Shown: one piece after another, positions 1 through 6,859 of the stretch | Numbering within the stretch: position 1 is the first letter of the stretch | Layout of the letters: each line of letters begins with the position of its first letter | Source: Terfezia claveryi | Lineage: Eukaryota; Ascomycota; Pezizomycetes; Pezizales; Pezizaceae | Direction: 5' to 3' | NCBI GenBank assembly: GCA_015179025.1 | Contig: WHUX01000698.1 | Span: forward strand, 1 to 13,516 | DNA: 13,516 bases | Notes under the pieces: generated by a model | The model's input: only the letters and a program-made list of their open reading frames with translations | Told to the model about the DNA's origin: nothing | The model's database searches: none | Position numbers and translations under genes: made by a program

Positions 1-189
1 TATGTCTTGCCTTAGCCTCTGCCTTCTGAATATCCTGCCCCCCATGACATGTCGTGACATCCATGACAGGTGTCCGTAACAAGCCTAGTTTTTCTAGTTA
101 TATATATGCGCTCCTACATATGTCTACCTTATTCCTATCCTCACCCTAGTATACCTCTTGGTTGCCTTGTCCCCAGAGCCATTGTTACA
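1..189 (+). repeat. LTR fragment, 3' portion, cut by window edge
   Basis: The last ~90 bases match the ends of the other three LTRs in the window: a CTCCTACATATGT motif, then TACCTCTTGGTTGCCTTGTC, then CAGAGCCATTGTTACA ending at 189. The pyrimidine-rich stretch at 1-45 resembles the CCTTGCCCTCTGCC region of the full LTRs. Positions 43-80 hold a family-atypical stretch with repeated CATGACA motifs. The 5' end lies outside the window, so whether this is a solo LTR or the 3' LTR of an element cannot be told, and its target duplication (expected partner GTTTC at 190-194) cannot be tested. Confidence 0.75.
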
Positions 190-361
190 GTTTCGAGTTA
201 AATATTTAAAGGATCTAGCTTTTCTAAGCTCAATTTTACTCACCCACCTAACCTCTATAGCAATATTGAAGAATACTGGTAATAGGTTAGAGGAGAAGTG
301 GTGACTGGACACTCTAGATATTAGGAGAAATCTGCAGTTTTAATATGACTATCTCTTATAC

Positions 362-366
362 ACCAT
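362..366. repeat. Target-site duplication ACCAT, left copy
   Basis: ACCAT lies directly before the LTR start (TGTTACAACC at 367) and is repeated exactly at 880-884 directly after the LTR end (ATTACA). Five bases is the usual duplication length for Ty3/gypsy integrases. Confidence 0.85.
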
Positions 367-453
367 TGTTACAACCGTGTTCTTAGTCTTAATTTGATAC
401 TCGAACAGGCTTGTTTGGGTATCGTTGATAGTTATTGTTATTGTTGCCCTTGG

Positions 454-476
454 CATCACCTGCGATGCAGGTGATG
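454..476. repeat. Perfect hairpin 1 in solo LTR
   Basis: CATCACCTGC at 454-463 and its exact reverse complement GCAGGTGATG at 467-476 are separated by three bases (GAT). This gives a 10-bp stem. It is absent from the LTRs of the full-length element. Confidence 0.85.
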
Positions 477-500
477 GTTATTGATATTGTTTGCCTTTAT

Positions 501-524
501 CATCACCTGCGATCACAGGTGATG
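501..524. repeat. Perfect hairpin 2 in solo LTR
   Basis: CATCACCTG at 501-509 and CAGGTGATG at 516-524 form a 9-bp stem with loop CGATCA. It repeats hairpin 1 at an offset of 47 bp, together with flanking GGTTATT, so it looks like a tandemly duplicated segment carrying a palindrome. Confidence 0.85.
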
Positions 525-542
525 GTTATTATTACCTTGCTT

Positions 543-612
543 AGCTTCCGAGATAAGGGATCTTGGGAAGCTTATTTCTTCCATTGCCTTGGCCCGGAAT
601 TATGTATATATA
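543..612 (+). promoter_or_regulatory. LTR promoter region: hairpin plus TATA-like box (solo LTR)
   Basis: AGCTTCC at 543-549 pairs with GGAAGCT at 566-572. About 30 bp downstream lies TATGTATATATA (601-612), a TATA-like box. The same hairpin-then-TATA order occurs in the two LTRs of the full element (2866-2935 and 8611-8680), so it is a family feature, likely the U3 promoter. The transcription start is not visible from sequence. Confidence 0.55.
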
Positions 613-879
613 GCTCCTGTCCCTCGTACTGTTGTTGGATCTCTATCCAATGTCTTGTATATCCAATACAGGACCTTGCCTCTCCCAGCACTTGTGCACC
701 TCCCTTATGCACCCCCCTTATCTCATGCCCCTTGCTTTCTGCCTCTCTCGTCCTTGCCCTTGCCCCCATCCTAGCCTTTTCCCTAGTCACACATGTAGCG
801 TTCCTACGTGTATGTCACCCTAGCCTTGCCCTTGCCCTGACGTACCCCTTGGTCGCCTTGTCCCAGAGCTGTCATTACA

Positions 880-884
880 ACCAT
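880..884. repeat. Target-site duplication ACCAT, right copy
   Basis: Exact copy of 362-366, placed directly after the last LTR base (A at 879). Confidence 0.85.
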
Positions 885-1068
885 ATGTTTTCTATCTCTA
901 CAATTGAATTAATAAGTAGATAGGAGAAATCTGCAGTTATAACTTTAATATAACTATCATCTTTGTACGCTATATATTTCCTATCTCTACAATTAAATTG
1001 ACAAGTAGAAAAAGTTAAGAGTCTCAGTGGAATGCAGTACTTTGGTGTTTGAAACTGATAGTAGTGCA

Positions 1069-1143
1069 TAGTGCAGTGGTAAGTTCTTTACTTTACAGTT
1101 ATATTTACTTATTGAGGGCTCAAGTTCAAATTCTAATAGAGGC
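1069..1143 (+). other. tRNA-promoter-like A and B boxes (possible SINE or tRNA relic)
   Basis: TAGTGCAGTGG at 1069-1079, followed by TAAG, fits the RNA polymerase III A-box. AGTTCAAATTC at 1123-1133 fits the B-box GGTTCRANTCC with G-to-A and C-to-T changes. The spacing of 54 bases exceeds the 44 of an intronless tRNA. The flanking seven-base arms do not pair and no convincing cloverleaf can be drawn, so this is not a functional tRNA gene. A decayed tRNA-derived SINE or a tRNA pseudogene with an intron is possible. Chance is also possible in AT-rich sequence. Confidence 0.3.
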
Positions 1144-1213
1144 AAGAAGTTAATTGCTTTAATATCATTAGAAGGATAAGGGAGTAGAGTTGTCAGATAT
1201 CTATTCCTTAATA

Positions 1214-1306
1214 CTCCAGTTCACTATATCTCTACCAAACTACAAGTCTATAATGAGGGCGACCTAAGAAGTAGTATAATAGCACTCAGAGTATAGTAAA
1301 CTGGAG
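1214..1306. repeat. 15-bp inverted repeat with 63-bp spacer
   Basis: CTCCAGTTCACTATA (1214-1228) and TATAGTAAACTGGAG (1292-1306) are reverse complements with one mismatch, itself a transition. The spacer has no recognised coding signal. This could be the two ends of a small decayed non-autonomous element; no target duplication is clear. Confidence 0.45.
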
Positions 1307-1583
1307 CAACTTGTTTTACCTTTTTGACTGACATAAGTGTTTTTTTTGAATTTTTCTATGAAATGGCAAGCTTATATGAGCCATTAAATATGACTAGCTA
1401 TTATCTTTACCCGAGTAGTAATTATTGCTAAATCAGAGGAACTACATTATCATCAATCTTAGTTACCTTGTAGATTTAGTGCATTTAGAGGACATTAAGA
1501 GTGAATACTCTAGTTAGCAGGAATGAAGATGGCTGTGACTCTAGTAGGTCTAGATCCAGCATATGGTCAGTACTAGATCATAA

Positions 1584-1742
1584 AAGGTAGTGACTACACC
1601 AGTAGTGGTAGAAAATCCCTCATCTTTTAGTAGTCTGGTTGGTACTTTGGTGGGGTCTGTTCTCACTCTATTATTATTCAGCCTTATCTTTTTTGTATTA
1701 ATAGAAAGCAAATTATTAGAACCTAAAGCTTTTAATAGTCCA
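1584..1742 (+). pseudogene. Coding relic with one membrane-like segment
   Basis: A 53-codon stretch is open between TAA at 1581 and TAA at 1743. It reads VVTTPVVVENPSSFSSLVG followed by ~20 strongly hydrophobic residues ending in LIFFVLIES. A Thr/Ser-rich stretch followed by one hydrophobic helix is a layout seen in fungal single-pass surface proteins. There is no ATG, and reading in frame on either side meets TAA or TAG codons that could come from CAA or CAG. I do not recognise the family. The antisense strand is also open (1550-1768, 72 codons) but its product looks less protein-like. Confidence 0.3.
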
Positions 1743-1745
1743 TAA

Positions 1746-2476
1746 TACAGAACAGTTATTTTATGCAATATACTTAGTTCTCAATAGGGAATTATAGCAA
1801 AACTATAGATAATAGAAATTCTGAGGTAGCATGGGATCATATGCTTGCTTAGACTTTGGTGGAGCTTCATTATGTATAGTACTGAAGCGTGAATATAATA
1901 ACATATGATAATATCCAAAAAGGGGGAGGTAGAATAGCTTAGAGATTAAAGGCTAACTTTGGAATAGTTTTCTCTTATCTTCCTTAATCCATTAGTCATC
2001 ATATATAATATACTGTTTAGATTTCCTCACAACTAACTATAAGTTGAGCTTCATTCTGAGTGTACATCTTTCTATAGTTCTTTGGTTTACTATGGAAGCT
2101 TTTGCTATTTAGTATCATAATCCTCAGTTCTTGTATCTCTGTTTATCTTCTCTATATCTTCAGGTCATTATTATAATATATTCTTATATTTCCGCTTCTT
2201 TCTATGATATTGTTTAGTGTAAAAAGAATACAACTGAAGTGCAGGATTTTCTGCTTGGCATAAATAGTTAAAAGTACTAGTATTGCAGAGTCATTTAGAA
2301 GGCAAGCCAAAATAATTCTTGATGAAGTTAAAAGCAGATAAAAGACTACCTACAATACTGCTGCTAGAGCTTTAAGGCAATGATTTTCTATACTATTCAA
2401 TGAGATCTATCAGTTTCTAGATATTGTTAAAGCCTATGAGAAGCCTAGGGCCCAGGTACTACAAAATCAGCTACCA
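1746..2476. other. AT-rich decayed stretch without a confident gene
   Basis: No open frame of note. Two weak coding-like traces are seen. On the plus strand, 2216-2476 reads as short protein-like pieces broken by stops, for example IAESFRRQAKIILDEVKS and EIYQFLDIVKAYEKPRAQ, leading into the repeat at 2477. On the minus strand around 2040-2100 there is a piece reading KNYRKMYTQNEAQLIVSCEE. A purine run CAAAAAGGGGGAGGTAG lies near 1916-1933 and resembles a retroelement polypurine tract, but no adjoining LTR start was found. Confidence 0.3.
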
Positions 2477-2786
2477 GACAAAAACTAATTTGGAGGCAGC
2501 TATCTCTAGTAAATTTAGACTAAAAATGCTAGGGATCAGACTCTTTACACTCAAACCATAGTCTATTTTGAGCTTTCTAATAAAGACTTGAGACAAGTCT
2601 TAGAAACCCCTCCAGCAGAATAGTTATTATTGCAGATAAATTAGTAGAGTTAGGGAAAAAAGACTCAGAGATTGAAATTGAGTATTTGTCTGATAAAAAC
2701 TTAGGACTAGTAGTCTTAGAAACCAATCTAGCAGTAATGATCTTTATTACAAATGAGTTAGTAGTGGATGAAAACTAATCTAAGGT
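2477..2786 (+). repeat. ~290-bp degenerate coding repeat, unit A and start of unit B
   Basis: GACAAAAACTAATTTGG at 2477 recurs as GATGAAAACTAATCTA at 2767, a 290-bp period. Unit B is cut after 20 bp by the chromovirus and resumes at 9065. GGCAGCTATCTCTAGTAAATT (2495) matches GGTAGTTATCTCTAGTAAATT (9062) with two transitions. Broken frames encode a related protein motif in each unit: EYLSDKNLGLVVLE with VIIADKLVELGKKD here, and AYLSSEDSGVVSKAD with MITIAYKLVKSLEKK in the downstream unit. The family is not recognised; stops fit C-to-T change. Confidence 0.5.
2782..2786. repeat. Target-site duplication AAGGT, left copy
   Basis: AAGGT directly precedes the 5' LTR (TGTTACAAC at 2787) and is repeated exactly at 9060-9064 after the 3' LTR. 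Confidence 0.92.
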
Positions 2787-3317
2787 TGTTACAACTATGT
2801 TCTTAGTCTTGATTTGATACTAGAACAGGCTTGTTCGGGTGTCATTGATAGGTAATTGTTATCTTAGCTTCTGAGATAGGAATCTCAGAAAGCTTATTCC
2901 TTCTATGGCCTTGACCTAGAATCATGTATATATATCTTCACTTCTTCGCCCTCTCGTTGGATCTCCATCTAATATCTTGTATCCTAATACAGACCTTGCC
3001 TCTCTCTGCAAAGGTGTACTCCCTTGTACACCCCCCTTGTCTTGCCTCATCCCATGAACAACTCTGCAGACAGCTGCCTCCCTCAATATACGTAGCAACT
3101 GCCTCCGCATATCTTGTATTCCTTGCCCTCTGCCTCTCTTGCCTTTTGCCCTTGCCCTCTGTCTCAGCCTTCCACTAGTTACATACGTAGCATTCCTACA
3201 TATGTCTTACCCTAGCCTTTCTCCAAATCACATATATAGTACTCCTACATATACGATTCCCTCTTGCCACTACTCTGGCGTACCCTTGGTCGCCTTGTCC
3301 CCAGAGCCATCGTTATA
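2787..3317 (+). repeat. 5' LTR (531 bp)
   Basis: It begins TGTTACAACT and ends GTTATA, which aligns to ATTACA of the 3' LTR with a C-to-T change in the terminal CA. It matches 8494-9059 throughout, with differences mainly transitions, apart from a 38-bp segment duplicated only in the 3' copy. It carries the family hairpin at 2866-2894, a TATA-like box at 2926-2935, and the pyrimidine-rich CCTTGCCC block at about 3120-3160. Confidence 0.92.
2866..2935 (+). promoter_or_regulatory. U3 hairpin and TATA-like box of 5' LTR
   Basis: AGCTTCTGAGAT (2866-2877) and ATCTCAGAAAGCT (2882-2894) form an imperfect stem. GTATATATAT follows at 2926-2935. Position and order match the solo LTR and the 3' LTR, which supports a promoter role for the element's RNA. 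Confidence 0.5.
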
Positions 3318-3321
3318 CTAT

Positions 3322-3341
3322 GTTGGATCCTTTGGACCAAC
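3322..3341 (+). other. Leader hairpin at the primer-binding position
   Basis: Four bases after the 5' LTR, GTTGG (3322-3326), a bulged A, and TCC pair with GGA and CCAAC (3337-3341) around a TTT loop, an 8-bp stem. Ty3/gypsy elements carry the primer-binding site for minus-strand DNA synthesis here, usually complementary to a tRNA 3' end beginning TGG. TGGATCC at 3325 and TGGTATG at 3342 are candidates, but I cannot assign a tRNA. A self-complementary leader or RIP damage to a tRNA-binding site are both possible. Confidence 0.4.
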
Positions 3342-3353
3342 TGGTATGTAGTC

Positions 3354-4493
3354 ATGTCAGGAGCAGCTCTCCCACCACCTGCCATCAGGTTCCAGACCTA
3401 GAGAAACTCCCCTATACCCTCAGGCCTGAATGAATTGAATACCTATCATTAAGAAATCATCGACATCTTTGAGGCCATAGATCGCATTGGGGCCGAACTC
3501 GGCAACAGCCTGGCCGTGGCTGAACAAAAGCTGAGATCTGCTAATGAAGAGATCACAGTCCTCCAGACGGATCTCGACTATATGAACCTTACCTTAGCCA
3601 ATGAATGGACTATAGTCCAAAACCTCAGCCACACTCTAGGGAACCTTGTAATACCAACAGCAGCCAGTAGCAATAAGATCGAAAGCATTCTGACTCCCTC
3701 CAAGTTCAATGGGGACCGGGTTCGTCTATGAGCCTGGAAGAATGCAGTCAACCTTAAGCTAAATGGGGATTCTGCTAGGTTTCCGTCGGAACAACATCGA
3801 CTGGTATACGTTTTCGCCTTGCTGGAGGGGAAAGCTTATGACCAGATTCAGCTATACGTCCTTGAAATCGGGATCAAGCTCAACGATATCTCGCCCTTTT
3901 CACTATCCTGGATAGGGCGTTCAGAGACCCCAATACCATTAGCACTCCCAGTAGGGCCCTCCGAGCCCTCAGGCAGAAAAACACTGATCTGTCCACTTAT
4001 ATGGCAGAATTCTTGAGACTGGTGGTGGAGGTCTGATGGAATAACCAGTCCAAACTGGAGCAATTCCAGGAAGGGCTAAATGACGAAATCCAGCAGGCCA
4101 TGGTCAGCCTCTCGGAGGCCAAAACCCTTGACGAATTGATTGACCAGGCTTCTGTGTGGAACAGCAGATATCCTGGCTCTGCAACCGCCCCCCGTTCAGG
4201 CCAGCACCCCATCTCCCACAATCCCAGCAACACCATGCTACCAAAGCAGCTCAGCCCCTGCCCCCACCAATCAATCAGCATACCCATTGTTGGTGGCAGA
4301 AGGGCCCACCCCCATGGATTTATCATCAGGAAGGCCTTGCCTGACACAAGAAGAGAGGGAATGTTGCCGAATGAACAGGCTGTGCATAGCATGTGGAAAA
4401 GAGAACCATTTTATTGCGGCATATCCTCTTCGAAAAAAACCACTCGATGGCTGCCTATGCTATCTCCGAATCCAGGATCGAAGAAGTAGATGA
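3354..4493 (+). pseudogene. gag: gag, disrupted (nucleocapsid with damaged zinc knuckle)
   Basis: ATG at 3354 opens a frame reading MSGAALPPPAIRF. Stops occur in frame at 3399, 3450 and 3729. A predicted coiled-coil-like part (EQKLRSANEEITVLQTDL) is followed by the retrotransposon gag core. A base is missing near 3893-3900; the frame then continues with LDRAFRDPN, LRALRQKNTDLSTYMAEFLR and EQFQEGLNDEIQQAMVSL, hallmarks of fungal gypsy gag, with a TGA at 4034. An extra C in the run at 4188-4193 restores the first frame, which gives PMDLSSGRP, LTQEERE and the knuckle CIACGKENHFIAAY at about 4387-4428. Its spacing is C-x2-C-x4-H-x4-Y, so the final zinc-binding Cys has become Tyr (TGT to TAT). TGA at 4491 closes the frame. 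The protease continues in this same frame, so gag and pol may once have been one polyprotein. Confidence 0.9.
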
Positions 4494-4589
4494 GTCGGAA
4501 AAAGCCCTGTCCTTTGTCTAGTCACTGACACTAGCAAGGGACCTGCATTAAGTCATTTGTCTTTGTCGTCTTTCTTTGTTCCTGTATCT

Positions 4590-5062
4590 ATGTCTGTTGA
4601 TGAATCTTACTTGTTTGGCAAGCATTTTGTAGTACTAATAACTATTAAATTCAATGGTAAAACAGTGGTAACATGAGCTCTCATAGATTGTGGTACTTTG
4701 GGAATAGCTTTCATTGATCAGACCTTTGTCAGTAAAAATTTAATACCAACAGCCAAACTCAAGACCCCCTGCTTTCTTGATATTATTGATAGTCGTCCAA
4801 TCTTTCTGAGGCTATCACTGATCTTGCTTGCCTGCCTAGCGCTATTGGTGACCATTCAGAGAGTCTACCAATGTTTGTGATTAAGCTCAAATACTCTATT
4901 GTTCTGGGAATTTCTTGGTTCCGAATACATGATGTCTCCATTAACTTTAGCTTTTACACCTTGACTTTCAATAGTGGGTATTGCAAGAGGCACTGTGGTA
5001 CTCCACGAACTGCTATTAAGGGGTTATGTATACTACCCTCCCCGGTAGAGGACTCTGCTTAG
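4590..5062 (+). pseudogene. Retroviral-type aspartic protease domain, broken
   Basis: The catalytic region reads ALIDCGTLGIAFIDQTF at about 4677-4727, corresponding to the D-[ST]-G loop of retropepsins. Here the middle residue is Cys (DCG at 4686-4694). A TGA lies just before it at 4674, where Arg is likely to have stood. After a one-base loss near 4800 the frame continues as LPMFVIKLKYSIVLGISWFR, the family's conserved ILG-type segment. TAG at 5060 follows. The domain would cleave the gag-pol polyprotein in an active element. Confidence 0.8.
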
Positions 5063-5293
5063 GTAGTACACCAGACTGCATATATCAATATTGACAACCC
5101 TCCTGCTTCTATTCCTGTTCCCCTTGTTTTCCCAATATTCCCCGCTTCCCCAAAACCCCTAAGTATTAGCTTTATTGGTGCAGGGGCTTTCACTTACCTC
5201 ACCAGGAGGTACAAGCTAAAGGCACATGCCCTCTCTATACATGATATAAACCTAGAAATCAACAAGACAAGGTATAAAGAAGAATAGAAGTCT

Positions 5294-6260
5294 ATGGTCC
5301 CAGATGAATACTATGAGTTTATTGACCTATTCTCGGAAAAGGCTATGGAAAAGCTTGCCCCCCACCGACTATATAACTATACAATCCTGCTGATTGAAGG
5401 AAAAACTCCCCCTTATAGCCCTCTCTATGGAATGTCCCAAGCGGAATTGGAGGCCCTAAAGAAGTACCTGGAGGAAAACCTCAACAAGAGCTTCATTCGC
5501 CATAGCTCTTCTCCAGTAGGTGCTCCTATACTATTTGTGAAAATATGGCTCTTCTCTAGTAGGTGCTCCTATGCTATTTGTGAAAAAATCGGATGACTCT
5601 CTTCAGTTGTGTATGTACTATCATGGTCTGAACAAGATAACGGTCAAGAACAGATATCTCCTATCTCTGATCTAGGAAACATTAGCTAGGCTCTCTAAGG
5701 CAAAATAGTTCACTAAACTGGATTTGAGGGGAGCCTATAACCTGGTCTGAATAGCTGAAGGTGAAGAGTGGAAAACAGCCTTCCGCACCTAGTACGGCCA
5801 CTTCAAGTACAACGTCATGCCCTTCAGATTAACCAATGCCCCAGCCTTCTTTTAATACTTTATTAATGACACCCTATGAGACTTCCTGAATGTATTCTGT
5901 ATGGCTTACTTAGACAATATCCTAATCTATTCGGATACTCTAGCAAAGCACAAAATCCATGTCTGATAAGTCTTAGAAAAGCTGGAACAAGCAGAGTTGT
6001 ACTTAAAGCCTGAGAAATATGAATTCCACATCCAAGAGGTGAAGTATCTAGGCTTGATAATCACAATGGAAAGTATCAGAATAGATGCTGTAAAGGTCGC
6101 GGCAATCCTGGAATGGGAAATCCCTGCCAATCTCAAGGATGTACAGGCTTTCCTGAGTTTTGCTAACTTCTATCGCCAGTTCATTCTGGGATATTCAAAG
6201 ATTGTAGCACTATTGACAGCATTAACTAAGACCAAGGGCATTGAAAGAGGCCAATGCTTT
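5294..6260 (+). pseudogene. Reverse transcriptase domain, broken
   Basis: The entry motif EYYEFIDLFSEKAMEKLAPH leads to GKTPPYSPLYGMSQAELEAL and [11 protein letters not shown], all typical of gypsy RT. A 43-bp duplication then shifts the frame. The rest reads KLDLRGAYNL (motif A, catalytic Asp kept), MPFRLTNAPAFF (normally MPFGLTNAP) and AYLDNILIYS. The last is the YxDD catalytic box with its second Asp changed to Asn at 5916-5918. TAA/TAG/TGA stops interrupt at least eight places. The Asp loss and stops each exclude activity. It would copy element RNA into DNA in virus-like particles. Confidence 0.9.
5505..5590 (+). repeat. 43-bp tandem duplication inside RT
   Basis: GCTCTTCTCCAGTAGGTGCT at 5505 recurs as GCTCTTCTCTAGTAGGTGCT at 5548, and similarity continues through CTATTTGTGAAAA. 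The period of 43 is not a multiple of three, so the RT frame shifts. The codon series SPVGAP-LFVK is encoded twice in different frames. Confidence 0.9.
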
Positions 6261-6284
6261 CAGTGGAGTCCAGAAGCCTAGTCT

Positions 6285-6715
6285 GCCTTCGAGAAGTTCA
6301 AGGAAGCCTTCTGCTCAGCCCCGATCCTTGCCCACTTCGACCCTGATAGTGAGTGTATCGTAGAAACGGATGCCTCCGATTATGTGTCTGCTGGAATCTT
6401 GTCCCAGTATGTTAATGGTATTCTCCACTCAGTGCCCTATTTCACCAAAAAGCACTCCCTGATAGAGTGTAATTATGAAATCTATGATAAGGAGTTAATA
6501 GCTATTATGTAAGTATTTGAGGAATGGAGGCCCCACCTAGAATCAGCAAAGAGAATCATAGAGGTTCTTTCAGATTACAAGAACCTGGAGTACTTCACAA
6601 CTACCAAATTGCTAAACCACTGACAGGCTAGGTAGTCGGAATTCCTCTCTCAGTTTAACTTCAAGATCAGATACCACCTCGGGAAGGCTAGTGGCAAGCC
6701 TGATGCATTGACCAG
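6285..6715 (+). pseudogene. RNase H domain, broken
   Basis: The family series is visible: [20 protein letters not shown] with the first metal-binding Asp, YDKELIAI with the Glu, a SDYKNLEYF segment with a further Asp, and [16 protein letters not shown] at the end. The acidic residues look retained, in contrast to RT and integrase. TAA at 6510, TGA at 6621 and TAG at 6633 truncate it. The last two stand where fungal relatives have Arg and Trp in the RRQARW motif. The domain would remove the RNA strand during reverse transcription. Confidence 0.85.
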
Positions 6716-6859
6716 GAGATCAGGAGACCTCCCTAAAGGAGGGGATAAAAGGCTGAAATACCAGAATCAGGTGGTACTGAAGCCAGAAAATCTCAATTTG
6801 GCAGCCAATAGTCTGGCTAATGCTGATACTGTTGCTGACGCCAGAGCTAGTCTCTAGCA

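Larger units (their letters stand above)
367..879 (+). mobile_element. Solo LTR of a gypsy family (513 bp)
   Basis: It begins TGTTACAAC and ends ATTACA, matching the termini of the LTRs of the full element at 2787-9059, and carries the same landmarks in order: TTCTTAGTCTTAATTTGATAC, a hairpin at 543-572, a TATA-like box at 601-612, a pyrimidine-rich CCTTGCCC region, and the GCCTTGTCCCAGAGC end. Exact ACCAT duplications flank it, so it is a genuine insertion reduced to one LTR, most simply by LTR-LTR recombination. It differs from the full element by an extra ~90 bp with two palindromes (454-524) and by lacking part of the 3' half, so it is a divergent subfamily. Long open frames across it are translations of pyrimidine-rich LTR sequence and not genes. 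Confidence 0.9.
319..1008. repeat. Older ~89-bp tandem repeat, split by the solo LTR
   Basis: Two units can be read. Unit 1 is 319-366 joined to 885-919. Unit 2 is about 920-1008. Both carry TAGGAGAAATCTGCAGTT, an ATATGACT/ATAACT segment, then CTATCTCTACAATT and AAGTAGA. CTATCTCTACAAT begins at 892 and again at 981, an offset of 89. The solo LTR at 367-879 interrupts unit 1. No coding signal is seen; sequence left of it (190-318) shows nothing else recognisable. Confidence 0.7.

Noticed and set aside
435..923. 162-codon plus-strand frame and shorter frames nearby
   Set aside because: It is a translation of the pyrimidine-rich solo LTR; similar frames (2924-3351, 8590-9034) appear in the other LTRs.
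1069..1143. Functional tRNA gene
   Set aside because: Acceptor and T arms do not pair and the box spacing is too long.
1916..1933. Polypurine tract of a second retroelement
   Set aside because: No TG-type LTR start follows and no pol motifs precede it.
3848..4063. 71-codon minus-strand frame
   Set aside because: Antisense of the gag core.
3997..4392. 131-codon minus-strand frame
   Set aside because: It is antisense to gag, whose plus-strand translation matches conserved gag motifs.
5927..6136. 69-codon minus-strand frame
   Set aside because: Antisense of the reverse transcriptase.
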